Of a DNA stretch of 64,000 nucleotides, positions 1-8,318 are shown one piece after another. This stretch comes from Aquimarina latercula DSM 2041. Lineage in GTDB: Bacteria > Bacteroidota > Bacteroidia > Flavobacteriales > Flavobacteriaceae. Location of the stretch: the NCBI RefSeq assembly GCF_000430645.1, contig NZ_AUMK01000004.1, positions 372,001 to 436,000 on the forward strand. Direction: 5' to 3'. The translations under genes were made by a program, and so were the position numbers. The notes under the pieces are model-generated. The model was not told the DNA's origin, did not search any database, and saw nothing but the letters and a program-made list of their open reading frames with translations. Every line of letters starts with the position of its first letter. Position 1 is the first letter of the stretch.

Positions 1-1
1 A

Positions 2-505
2 AGTACAAACGGAGTTCATTTAGATATTATATTACCAGAAAAAGATATAGATAGTATGCTCTTATCAGGCATCAAATATGAGAATATAGAAAAATACATA
101 TCATTCGGTTGGGGAGATGAAAACTTTTATATTAATACACCAACTTGGGGAGATTTGACTTTTAACAATGCATTCAAAGCAATGTTTTTGAAAAGTACGA
201 CATTAATGCATGTAACTCGATATAAACAAAAACATTCAGATTGGGTTGAAATAAAAATAAATGAGATTGAATTGCAAAAATTGAATACTTATTTATTAAA
301 TACCTTTGAGAGAAATGAAAAAGGAATGAAAATTTTATTAAAAAATAAAGGGTATTCTTCTAAGGATGACTTTTATAAATCTAAAGGAAGTTACTCTTGT
401 TTTAAGACTTGTAATAGCTGGGTAAATACTGGATTTAAAGAAAGTGGGTTGAAATCTTGTCTTTGGACGCCATTTGATTTTGGGCTTTTGAATAAATACC
501 AATAA
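2..505 (+). CDS. DUF2459 family protein, 5' end outside window
   Basis: The reading frame is open from base 2, so the start lies upstream of the window and only about 167 C-terminal residues are visible. The visible part begins with a SNGVHxDIILP-like stretch, followed by an FGWGDENFYINTPTW block and a later LHV-like segment (TLMHVTRY). These match my memory of the DUF2459 (TIGR02117, 'urease-region') family of small proteins of unknown biochemical role, whose members often start with a membrane or signal segment that would be outside this window. A Cys-containing SCFKTCNSW motif sits near the C-terminus, as expected for the family. The gene is separated from the type VI cluster by about 300 non-coding bases and is probably unrelated to it. 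The family call is from recognised motifs; the function is unknown. Confidence 0.75.
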   Translation, partial: STNGVHLDIILPEKDIDSMLLSGIKYENIEKYISFGWGDENFYINTPTWGDLTFNNAFKAMFLKSTTLMHVTRYKQKHSDWVEIKINEIELQKLNTYLLNTFERNEKGMKILLKNKGYSSKDDFYKSKGSYSCFKTCNSWVNTGFKESGLKSCLWTPFDFGLLNKYQ

Positions 506-812
506 AAACAAGTTAACCCTAAACTCCCGAAGATAATACTCTAGGAATTAAGCTAAATGATCAGTATGCTTTTTATTTGATGTATAGTTTGTTAAACTAA
601 ACAATCATGATTACCATATTATAAGAGACATTGTAAATCAATTAAAAAACGTAGTCATAAATTGTAAGTGAAATGTAAGACAATCTGTTATTAAACGAAA
701 AATAGCGCAACTTATCGAAAACAAGGAATAATATGGAAAAAATAGAGTTAATTAGGTAACAATAATACTTGCAAAAGCACTAATCTATAGAACCTAAAAA
801 GAATAATTGTTT
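506..812. other. Intergenic stretch before the type VI cluster
   Basis: About 300 AT-rich bases with stop codons in all frames. I see no convincing terminator for the upstream gene and no exact TAnnTTTG promoter box for the VgrG gene. There are short degenerate open stretches but none that I can relate to a protein family. It may be the worn edge of the accessory segment. Confidence 0.4.
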
Positions 813-2594
813 ATGGCACTTCAATCAAAATTAGATATCTACATCGGAGATACGCCTATTACTTCATTTAAGAAATTTTCTCTTCGACAAAAAATTACAG
901 AACACCACGATTTTGAATTGATATGTAGGACAGATGTTTTAGAACAACTATCAGGTGAGATGGTATCTCAAACTAAGAACTTTTTAGGAGAATCCTTTGT
1001 GGTACAAATAAAACCATTAGGGTTTATAGGTGGTTATAAAGAATTAGCATTTAAAGGTATTGTAACTTCTGTAAATAGTACCAAGGGATTTCAAAACAGT
1101 ACAGGTGACAGCGTTGTAATTTCTGGTAAAAGTAGTTCTATTATAGCAGATGATGGCCCACATTATGCATCGCATAACGATGTCCCTCTATCTGATATTT
1201 TACAAAAAACATTTCAGGGATATGACATTTCTATGCTAGCCCTTTCTTTTGATCCTACTAAAACAGATGCTTTGCATTATAGCGTACAGCAAAATGAAAG
1301 CTCTTATGAATATGCAACTCGTCTTGCTGCCCAATATAGCGAATGGTTCTATTATAACGGGAATACATTAGTTTTTGGAAATGCAAAGTATGATACCGTT
1401 CCTTTATCTTACGGAATTGATTTACAAGAGTTTTCTCTTGAATTGGCTCCAAAACCTAATAAGTATAAATACTTCACTAATGATTACTTAACTGATGAAC
1501 AACACGAGAAATCAACAGCAGAAGTGAATACCGGTGTTAATGGATATAATCAGTTCACTAATGATAAAAGTGAAAGTATATTTTCTAAAGAAACTGCTGT
1601 TTATATTAACTCCTACGATGATGCCAAATTAAAGCAACGTCTCGATACACATGTAATACAACAGAAAAAAGCTACCATAGTAAATCAAGTAATCGTAAAG
1701 GGAAAAAGTGATAATCCTGGTGTTAACTTAGGAGATGTAGTTACAATACAAGATGATATGACAGGATATGGTTCATTTAGAATCATCAAAGTTACTCATA
1801 CTGCCTCAGAAAATGGTAAATACTATAATGAATTTGAAGGAATTACAGCAGAGTTAGATGTATATCCCAATACAGATATGATGGCATTTCCTAAAAGTGA
1901 AACTCAGGTAGCTACTGTAATGGAAAATGTTGATCCAGATGGATTGAGTAGAATTCGTGTTCAGTTCCCTTGGCAAAAACCGTATGGAGAAATAACACCT
2001 TGGCTACGAGTCGTTTCCCCACATGCAGGTGGCGAAAAAGGATTTCATTTTATTCCTGAAAAAGGAGAAGAAGTTCTTATTGGTTTCGAAGGAGGAAATG
2101 CAGAACGACCATATGTAATGGGTAGTATGTATACTGGTACCGCACAACCGGGAGCTTTTCAGAGTGATGCAAATGATATCAAAGCAATTCAATCCAGAAG
2201 CGGTACGAAATTAGTATTAGATGACAAAGAAGGTTCTACAACCATAACGGATCAAGGAACTGCTGGTATAAAACTAGATGGGAACGGACTTTTAATATCA
2301 CAAGCTAATGAAAAATTTGAAGTTAATGTTGGTGAGGAGTCTAGTACGCTTGTCATGGATAAAGACGGAAAAATTGACATTATAGCAAAAGAAATATTCC
2401 AAGTCGTTGTTGGTGAAAGTTCTTTGATCTTAAAAAAAGATGGAACAATAGAACTTAAAGGTAAAAATATCACTGTAATCGGAGACACTATAGGATTATC
2501 AGGTAACGATAACATAAGTGTAATTTCTAAGAATAGCCAGGTTTATCTGGATGGAAATGCAAAGATTATTGGTTCTAATGTTGATATTAATTAA
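813..2594 (+). CDS. vgrG: VgrG/TssI type VI secretion spike protein
   Basis: This 593-residue protein has the order expected of a type VI VgrG spike: an N-terminal gp27-like (phage GPD) region over about residues 1-350, then a gp5 OB-fold near residues 365-450 (SRIRVQFPWQ, TPWLRVVSPHAG, GEEVLIGFEGGNAERPYVMGS), then a C-terminal region of short beta repeats ending in glycine/asparagine-rich strands, typical of the needle. It would form the trimeric tip of the secreted tube. An open frame begins at a TTG six bases earlier, but the ATG at 813 gives the usual MALQSKL-like start and is preferred. No sheath, baseplate or ClpV genes are in the window, so this is either the end of a main locus or an orphan VgrG cluster. 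Bacteroidota use the T6SSiii subtype, to which this presumably belongs. Confidence 0.9.
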   Translation: MALQSKLDIYIGDTPITSFKKFSLRQKITEHHDFELICRTDVLEQLSGEMVSQTKNFLGESFVVQIKPLGFIGGYKELAFKGIVTSVNSTKGFQNSTGDSVVISGKSSSIIADDGPHYASHNDVPLSDILQKTFQGYDISMLALSFDPTKTDALHYSVQQNESSYEYATRLAAQYSEWFYYNGNTLVFGNAKYDTVPLSYGIDLQEFSLELAPKPNKYKYFTNDYLTDEQHEKSTAEVNTGVNGYNQFTNDKSESIFSKETAVYINSYDDAKLKQRLDTHVIQQKKATIVNQVIVKGKSDNPGVNLGDVVTIQDDMTGYGSFRIIKVTHTASENGKYYNEFEGITAELDVYPNTDMMAFPKSETQVATVMENVDPDGLSRIRVQFPWQKPYGEITPWLRVVSPHAGGEKGFHFIPEKGEEVLIGFEGGNAERPYVMGSMYTGTAQPGAFQSDANDIKAIQSRSGTKLVLDDKEGSTTITDQGTAGIKLDGNGLLISQANEKFEVNVGEESSTLVMDKDGKIDIIAKEIFQVVVGESSLILKKDGTIELKGKNITVIGDTIGLSGNDNISVISKNSQVYLDGNAKIIGSNVDIN

Positions 2595-2610
2595 AAAATA
2601 ATCTTAAGGA

Positions 2611-3558
2611 ATGTCTAAGAAAAAAAGACTGAGTTTTTTATTGGATGAAGAAGATACAACTTCGGGAAATGTGCAAGTTGATGATGATTCTTTTTTCAAT
2701 CCGGTAAACAAAACAAATAAAATACGTTATCGTTGCGAACAAACAAATAGTACACACAGTGATAAATCAATAATTTTCCACGCAAACATAAAAAAAGAAT
2801 ATCTAGTAGAGTTTCTGAAAAAAGAAAAAAACATCGTGTTTAATTCTGTTCTAGAAGATTATGTTTATAGTTCAGAACCCAAGCACTTTGAAATTGCAAT
2901 GGATGCATTTCGAGATTTAGAATATTGGAAAGAAAATATTTCGTTGCAATTAAACGAGAATGGAAAAATAAAACAAATTCTTAATCTAAATAACTTATCA
3001 GAATCTTGGATCAAGTTTAAAACCAAAGTATTGCCTGACACCGATTTTTTTCAAGAATTAAAAAAAGCTAATAAAAATGCCGCAAAGGATATTATTGACA
3101 ATGGAGATATTGAATTTAAAAATGAAAAAAACCTCATAAAAACATTAGATAAAAATGTCTTCTATAACATTTTACTTGATTCTTATCTAATAGACTTAGA
3201 TAATAAAACAAAAATAACTACTTTGACATTTATATCACAGATATTCCAAAAAGTAAAAGTTAAATTGGAGATCTCAGAGACTACAATTAAAGAGGATAAT
3301 GATTTTATTTATAAAAGAAAAGTTGGAACATTAATTAGAGATACATTAGACAATGAGGAGCTCATAAGACAGTATAATTTGTTTTACAAACCAATGATAC
3401 AGTATAACTTTACAGAATATAATTATATATACAGACAATCTTATCGCATAGATAAGAAAACAGGCTATATAACTGAAGGAAAAGCTGTTTTTTCTGAACA
3501 AATTAAGAATAACTATGAATTTATAACAGAGTTTAATCTTAAACAGGTAAAGATATGA
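2611..3558 (+). CDS. Unrecognised protein in type VI adaptor position
   Basis: A soluble 315-residue Lys/Asn/Asp-rich protein with no signal peptide, no clear membrane helix and no motif I recognise. It starts 16 bases after the vgrG stop, and its own stop overlaps the start of the PAAR-like gene in an ATGA arrangement, so translation is probably coupled. In other type VI clusters the gene between VgrG and the PAAR effector often codes for a chaperone or adaptor that loads the effector (for example DUF1795/Eag, DUF2169, DUF4123 proteins). I cannot see similarity to any of these families, so an adaptor role is inferred only from position. A structural tube-loading role or a second effector is also possible. 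Confidence 0.5.
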   Translation: MSKKKRLSFLLDEEDTTSGNVQVDDDSFFNPVNKTNKIRYRCEQTNSTHSDKSIIFHANIKKEYLVEFLKKEKNIVFNSVLEDYVYSSEPKHFEIAMDAFRDLEYWKENISLQLNENGKIKQILNLNNLSESWIKFKTKVLPDTDFFQELKKANKNAAKDIIDNGDIEFKNEKNLIKTLDKNVFYNILLDSYLIDLDNKTKITTLTFISQIFQKVKVKLEISETTIKEDNDFIYKRKVGTLIRDTLDNEELIRQYNLFYKPMIQYNFTEYNYIYRQSYRIDKKTGYITEGKAVFSEQIKNNYEFITEFNLKQVKI

Positions 3559-4778
3559 GTGCAAAATATATTCCTAATAAAACACCCGTTGTTTGTACAT
3601 ATCAAACTAGCCCAGCTCCTAGTGAACTAATAGTAACTAGAAGTACCGTTACTGTAATGTATAAAAGTAAGAAAGAACCATTATTAACTATAGCGGATAA
3701 AAATATACAAGTAGCTTTTGCTTGCAAAATCCCTATGAATTTAGCAGGTTCGCTTTTTGCTTTTGGAGCTGGATTATTATTAGGAGCTGCTTTGATTTTA
3801 TCAGGACCAATAGGTTGGGCTGTCATAGCCGTTGGAGCTGCCGTTATGGCCGCTGGTGCAGTAACGTATGTCGTTGCAAAGGTATCACATACTTGTACAC
3901 CTAATCTAGAAGCTGGAGCCTGGTCTTTGCAACATAGTACTGTAAAATTAGACCAAAGTCCAGCAGTTACCCAAATGTCAATTATGACTTGTGGAAAATC
4001 AGGGATTTTAAAACCAATTCTTGATCCAGGTCTGGCTCAGAAAGCAGCCGAAGAAATTGCCTTTGGAAACTCTGTTGAGGTTGGTGCTAATATGGCAATT
4101 TCATTTTTGTTTGGTTTTGGTCTAGTTTCAGCTGGTGCAGCGGGATGGGGTGCAGTAAGTAAAATGTTTTTAACCACTGCTATAGGTACACCATTGATAT
4201 CACTAGCGACAACAGCAGAAAAAGATATCATTAGATCTAATTCTTTAGAAGATAACAAAAGCTATGAAAATCTAAATAAAGTAGAAGGTCTTAGTTATGT
4301 GCCTGAATGGATAAGTGATACAGGAACTATAGATCCTAGCGACCCCGAAAACATTGGGGATGTATTAAGTTTTCAGAATTGGGAAGAGGCAAGAAGAATT
4401 TTAACAGAACGGGGAGTTGCAAAAGAGAACCTTCCTATATATGAAAGATTATATAGAATGCCTCGTTCCCAAAGAAGAGCAGCACTTAGAAGTCTTAAAA
4501 AAACAAATCCAGAAATAGCAAGAGCAATAGAAAAACATGGAAGAACAAGTCTTACTAAAGATCAAGTAAAAATAGAAAGAGCTAGTAATTCTGAAACAGT
4601 AAGAACAGGAAACAGACTAGCTGCAGCAAAAAAAATTGAATCATTTTCGGTAGTCGCTCTTATTCTCCCATTTGTTTCCACCTGGTTTACAGAAAGTGCA
4701 AGGAAAGAATTAGCAATTGCTGCTTCTATGGATTTAATAAGTGGACAAGGAACAATATCTGCGCAATCACCAATTTAA
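3555..4778 (+). CDS. PAAR-like (DUF4280-type) type VI spike-tip protein with C-terminal effector candidate
   Basis: 407 residues. The N-terminal half looks like the PAAR-like/DUF4280 proteins that cap VgrG in Bacteroidota type VI systems: an early Cys-containing strand (PVVCTY), a split beta region interrupted by a strongly hydrophobic Gly/Ala-rich block (about residues 56-110), then a W-S-L-x-H strand and a CGKSGILKPILDPGLAQKAAEE segment of the kind seen in this family. A second hydrophobic block follows at about residues 180-220. The remaining 180 residues are polar, with an Arg-rich helical part (RMPRSQRRAALRSL) and a last hydrophobic helix near residue 375. I recognise no catalytic motif in this tail. 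It is the best candidate for a spike-borne toxin; the adjacent membrane protein and lipoprotein are candidate partners. Confidence 0.65.
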   Translation: MSAKYIPNKTPVVCTYQTSPAPSELIVTRSTVTVMYKSKKEPLLTIADKNIQVAFACKIPMNLAGSLFAFGAGLLLGAALILSGPIGWAVIAVGAAVMAAGAVTYVVAKVSHTCTPNLEAGAWSLQHSTVKLDQSPAVTQMSIMTCGKSGILKPILDPGLAQKAAEEIAFGNSVEVGANMAISFLFGFGLVSAGAAGWGAVSKMFLTTAIGTPLISLATTAEKDIIRSNSLEDNKSYENLNKVEGLSYVPEWISDTGTIDPSDPENIGDVLSFQNWEEARRILTERGVAKENLPIYERLYRMPRSQRRAALRSLKKTNPEIARAIEKHGRTSLTKDQVKIERASNSETVRTGNRLAAAKKIESFSVVALILPFVSTWFTESARKELAIAASMDLISGQGTISAQSPI

Positions 4779-5443
4779 TGTTTAAAAAAAATAATCTAAA
4801 TTTACTTATTAAGATAGGGTATGGTTGTAGTATTCTAATAGGAAGTTTAATATTAATACTTGTGCTTATATCTATCTTTTCTAACAGCCTTAACTTTAGC
4901 TTTAAACTGCTTTATCTTATAATACCGATGATATTATATATGATATACCTAAAGGCTATCGTCGAAAAACATTATATCAAATTGGTGAGTAAAGAAATCT
5001 CTAGTTGGCAAGAAATCTCCTTAAAAATAGATAAAGTAATAACCTCAGAAGTTATTAAAAAGGTTTTTAACTATTATGGCATGGGTGCAAATGTTTATGA
5101 ATACTATATCACTTTTTTCAACGAAGAACTTGCCAAACACATAACAATTAGCTCTATAGGCTACAAACCTACATATGACATCATATCCAATTGGAAAAAC
5201 AGAATGATTACCGTTTTTATGAACACCGAAAATATACATAAGAAATATAATTATAATGAAAAGAAGAAAATAAGCAATGTAAAAATTTTCAGGTTCGTAA
5301 AAGACCGCCATAACTTAGAAACAACATATAAACAAAGTGTTCACGAGTTTGTTGCTAATAAAAGACAATTAGAAGGGCTTTTGATAATTTTTATACCGCT
5401 GTTTATAAGTTTTTTCTGTATTTATTTAATAATTCAATTATGA
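4778..5443 (+). CDS. Membrane protein, candidate immunity partner of the PAAR-like effector
   Basis: 221 residues, with two adjacent hydrophobic helices at about residues 10-35 and 40-58, a soluble middle and a third helix close to the C-terminus (LLIIFIPLFISFFCIYLII). The ATG overlaps the last base of the upstream stop codon (TAATG), showing tight coupling to the PAAR-like gene, and the stop overlaps the next gene (ATGA). Family not recognised. Directly downstream of a spike-effector gene, a membrane protein is a typical place for an immunity protein protecting the inner membrane, but this is inference. A decayed copy of its first 60 residues exists at 6676-6861, which supports the idea that this kind of gene is duplicated and lost as a cassette. 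Confidence 0.55.
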   Translation: MFKKNNLNLLIKIGYGCSILIGSLILILVLISIFSNSLNFSFKLLYLIIPMILYMIYLKAIVEKHYIKLVSKEISSWQEISLKIDKVITSEVIKKVFNYYGMGANVYEYYITFFNEELAKHITISSIGYKPTYDIISNWKNRMITVFMNTENIHKKYNYNEKKKISNVKIFRFVKDRHNLETTYKQSVHEFVANKRQLEGLLIIFIPLFISFFCIYLIIQL

Positions 5444-5739
5444 AAACTACACAATTACTTTTTTTAGGTTTGGCTTTTTTTATTATCAGTTGCTCAGAAT
5501 CCATTACTACTACCGTAGCTAAGCAAGCTTGTCAATGTATTGAGAATGATACCGCTAAAGACACTAGAGTTTGTACTAATAAAGCTATTATTGATAACAA
5601 AGAGGTTTTAGAAAATGAGTATAAAGAACAAGGCATTTCTTTACTAAATGAAAACAAAGAGGTGAATCCATTTTATTTTCAATTAATATACATGACAATG
5701 TTACAAAGTGAATGTCCTGAATTAACTACTGGTAAATAG
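5440..5739 (+). CDS. Small periplasmic lipoprotein, candidate immunity protein
   Basis: 99 residues with a clear SPase II signal (hydrophobic stretch then FFIISC, lipid on Cys18). The mature part is about 80 residues with further cysteines (ACQC, RVC, SEC) that could form disulfides. It overlaps the preceding gene by four bases (ATGA), so it belongs to the same transcript as the VgrG/PAAR genes. No family is recognised. A lipoprotein in this position would be in the periplasm, where several type VI toxins act, so an immunity or accessory role is possible but unproven. Confidence 0.5.
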   Translation: MKTTQLLFLGLAFFIISCSESITTTVAKQACQCIENDTAKDTRVCTNKAIIDNKEVLENEYKEQGISLLNENKEVNPFYFQLIYMTMLQSECPELTTGK

Positions 5740-5761
5740 ATTGGAATGATAAATTAAAAAT

Positions 5762-5884
5762 GTGACTTTGATTCTCATTTATTCTTTATTTGATAGAATT
5801 ATTAATGATGCTGAATTAACCATTATAGAGGATATAGAACATAACATTCAGAGTACGTGTAAATATAGTGTAAGAAAGTTGTAG
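5762..5884 (+). other. 40-codon open frame, possible gene remnant
   Basis: A GTG-initiated 40-codon frame ends one base before the next gene (ATG at 5885). It has no recognisable family or good ribosome-binding site. Its amphipathic composition (segments such as DRIINDAEL and TIIEDIEHN) resembles the end of a real protein more than random AT-rich sequence, so it may be the tail of a deleted gene in this variable region. Weak evidence only. Confidence 0.2.
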
Positions 5885-6391
5885 ATGAAAAAAGGGATGC
5901 TAGTATTAGCTGTTTTATTGATCATATTTTTTATTAGCAAAGATTTATTGTTTATTGTTAAGCCATATAAAAAGCATTCAATTTCGTCACTTTTAAAGGA
6001 TAAAATAATAAAAGACTCTCTTTCATATGAATTTACAACTGTAACAATTAATTCTGTAAGTGAAATATATGGATTTAAGAGTCAACCAAACAATGTAGTC
6101 TTTGGCGTAAAATATTTCAACGCAGATAAATCCTGTTGGGTTAAAACTTTAGTGGATACACCTTATCTTTTATTTATAGGAACCAATAAAAAGGAAGGTG
6201 AAGTTATTGAAGTTCTTTATGATAAAAGTGCGGGTTGTAATACTAATAAAAATGCTATTTACGTACCGAATCAAAAAGATACCAGAGAAGTAAAGTATAT
6301 TAAATTGATAAAAATAGGTGTATTATCATTATTTATTATTTTTTTAATTCGAGATATTTTTTTTAAAGCAAAAAATAGAACAGAAAAATAG
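5885..6391 (+). CDS. Two-helix membrane protein resembling DUF3592 proteins
   Basis: 168 residues with a hydrophobic helix at residues 4-24, an exposed central domain and a second helix at about residues 140-158 (LIKIGVLSLFIIFLI). The central part has a V-x-YDKSAG-like strand after a GEVIEV segment, which recalls the beta-barrel-like DUF3592 domain flanked by two membrane helices; this likeness is loose. It lies 145 bases after the lipoprotein gene in the same direction and may still be part of the type VI accessory cluster. Function unknown; a membrane-located accessory or immunity role is possible from context alone. Confidence 0.45.
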   Translation: MKKGMLVLAVLLIIFFISKDLLFIVKPYKKHSISSLLKDKIIKDSLSYEFTTVTINSVSEIYGFKSQPNNVVFGVKYFNADKSCWVKTLVDTPYLLFIGTNKKEGEVIEVLYDKSAGCNTNKNAIYVPNQKDTREVKYIKLIKIGVLSLFIIFLIRDIFFKAKNRTEK

Positions 6392-6675
6392 TACTATAAC
6401 GCATTACCAATAGGTTATTTATCTAGAATATATTGAATGAAAAAAGATATTTAAAAAATTAGTAGTAGGGATAAAAATCAGGAAGGTATTTTTAGTGATT
6501 TTACCGAATAATATTTATCGTTTTTTGATATAGATTCTAATTCTTTAAGTAAGTAAATAAGGAGATTAATAAATTAATATATAATCATTGGTTTTTCAGA
6601 ATTCAACTACAATGAGTAGTTATTCACCATAAAAGCAGCTGCAGATTTTGCCGAGGAAGATATATCAAACTTAGC
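6392..6675. other. Degenerate region in the type VI accessory segment
   Basis: About 280 AT-rich bases without an intact gene. One frame (codons in phase with 6635) reads in protein-like fashion but is broken by several stops; its last piece, about 20 codons ending at the TAG at 6689-6691, is Ala/Glu-rich. I read it as decayed coding DNA, possibly the C-terminus of a former effector gene lying just before the decayed membrane-protein gene, but I cannot show homology by eye. Confidence 0.3.
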
Positions 6676-6861
6676 TTACTCCTTAAAATAGGTTACAGTT
6701 ATGGTGTTCTATTTGTTGGTTTATTACTAGTGCTATTATTAATTCCCATATTCTCAGATAGCTTTAACTTTAGTTTTAAACTCCTATACCTTATCATTCC
6801 AGTAATGGTATATCTAGTATCTCTAAGAGTTTTTTTGTTGAAAGATAGGAATAGCAATTGA
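6676..6861 (+). pseudogene. Decayed partial copy of the 4778-5443 membrane-protein gene
   Basis: In one frame these 61 codons plus a stop read as a clear homologue of the first 60 residues of the intact membrane protein: LLLKIGY versus LLIKIGY, IPIFSDSFNFSFKLLYLIIP versus ISIFSNSLNFSFKLLYLIIP, and so on. The copy has no start codon in a proper position (an in-frame stop lies upstream at 6613-6615) and ends with TGA after the second hydrophobic helix, so the soluble middle and the last helix are missing. It is a truncated paralogue, best explained by duplication and decay of an effector/immunity cassette. Confidence 0.75.
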
Positions 6862-6932
6862 TCTTATAAATTTGTTAAGGAGCAGTAGTCAATGATACCT
6901 TTTACTTAAATTGGGCGATCAAATTAATACAC

Positions 6933-8273
6933 ATGAAGACAATTTTCACCTCAACACTCTTTTTATTTTCTATTATTTTAACTGCTCAAACCGATCAAAG
7001 AATATATGATATTATTGATGCTGTTTCTTCGGAAAGAATTGAAACAGATATAAAAAAATTAGCTGGATTTGGCACCAGACATACCTTAAGTGATACGATA
7101 TCCGAAACTAGAGGAATTGGTGCTGCAAGAAGATGGATCAAATCAGAGTTTGATAATATCTCTAAAAGTTGTAACAATTGCTTAGAAGTATTTTATCAAA
7201 AAGATTTGGTAAAAAAAGGAGCGAACCAACGTATCGTTAAAGATGTGATGGTAGTCAATGTAGTAGCAATACAGCGTGGTACAAAATACCCTAATCGGTT
7301 TATTATAATGAGTGGTGATATCGATTCACGTATTACTGATCCTACTAATTTTACTGATGATGCTCCTGGAGCTAATGATAATGCAACTGGAATGGCCGGA
7401 GCTATAGAAGCCGCCAGAGTTTTATCCAAATATAAATTCGAAAATAGCATTATCTATGTTGGTTTATCTGGCGAAGAGCAAGGTCTCTTTGGAGGAAAAG
7501 GATTAGCAAACTTTGCAAAAACAAAAAATTGGGAAATCATTGGAGTAATGAACAATGATATGATTGGAAATATCAAAGGGGTAGATGGTGTTATCGACAA
7601 TAGAACATTTAGGATTTTTTCAGAGCCTACGAATCTCACTGATGATCAAAAAACAGTAGAAAGAAGACGTTTTTATGGAGGTGAAGTAGATGGAATATCC
7701 CGTCAATTAGCTCGCTACATCCATAAAACTACTAAAACATATATGCCAGAAATGAATCCTATGATGGTTTATCGTTTAGATCGTTTTGGTCGTGGTGGCC
7801 ATCATCGTCCATTTAATGATGCTGGTTTTGCTGGAATCCGTATTATGGAAGCGCACGAAAATTATACGCAACAACATCAAGATATAAGAGAAGAAGACGG
7901 TATTAAATATGGAGATGTAGTTGAACATGTTAATTTTGAATATGCCGCAAAACTCACAGCTGTAAATGTAATTAATATGGCGAGTATCGGTTGGGCGCCT
8001 CCCGCTCCTACTGAAGTTAAAATCGGAGGGATTGTAGAACCATCAGTTAAATTTAGATGGAAAAAATCAGATGACCCTAATATCAAAGGATATAAAATTT
8101 ACTGGAGAGATACTACTTCTCCTACTTGGGATCATAGCCGATTTGTTGGCAGTGTAGACAACTTTACGTTAAATGGTATTGTTATTGACAATTACTTTTT
8201 TGGTATATCTGCAGTAGGAAAAAATGGTCATGAAAGTCCAGTAGTATTTCCATCTGGGATATTTAGAAAATAA
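6933..8273 (+). CDS. Secreted M28-family metallopeptidase with C-terminal fibronectin-like domain
   Basis: 446 residues with a Sec signal peptide ending near residue 19 (LTAQ). The central domain has the M28 aminopeptidase layout: SGDIDSR strand, then the bridging Asp in PGANDNATG, the GEEQGLFG pair of Glu, an Asp in NNDMIGN, and a late His in EAHENYTQQHQ. About 85 C-terminal residues (from PPAPTEV) look like a fibronectin type III or Ig-like domain. An oddity: the first zinc ligand, normally His in a GHxDSR motif, is Asp at residue 129 (codon GAT), so metal binding may be altered. It is the first gene after the type VI accessory region and is followed after 45 bases by an esterase gene. Peptidase family is confident; activity is not. 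Confidence 0.8.
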   Translation: MKTIFTSTLFLFSIILTAQTDQRIYDIIDAVSSERIETDIKKLAGFGTRHTLSDTISETRGIGAARRWIKSEFDNISKSCNNCLEVFYQKDLVKKGANQRIVKDVMVVNVVAIQRGTKYPNRFIIMSGDIDSRITDPTNFTDDAPGANDNATGMAGAIEAARVLSKYKFENSIIYVGLSGEEQGLFGGKGLANFAKTKNWEIIGVMNNDMIGNIKGVDGVIDNRTFRIFSEPTNLTDDQKTVERRRFYGGEVDGISRQLARYIHKTTKTYMPEMNPMMVYRLDRFGRGGHHRPFNDAGFAGIRIMEAHENYTQQHQDIREEDGIKYGDVVEHVNFEYAAKLTAVNVINMASIGWAPPAPTEVKIGGIVEPSVKFRWKKSDDPNIKGYKIYWRDTTSPTWDHSRFVGSVDNFTLNGIVIDNYFFGISAVGKNGHESPVVFPSGIFRK

Positions 8274-8318
8274 ACTATTTCTAAGTATATTAACCTTGCT
8301 AATTTAACCACACAATTC

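Noticed and set aside
2004..2515. Minus-strand open frames opposite vgrG
   Set aside because: They overlap the conserved OB-fold and needle region of VgrG and have no features of their own.
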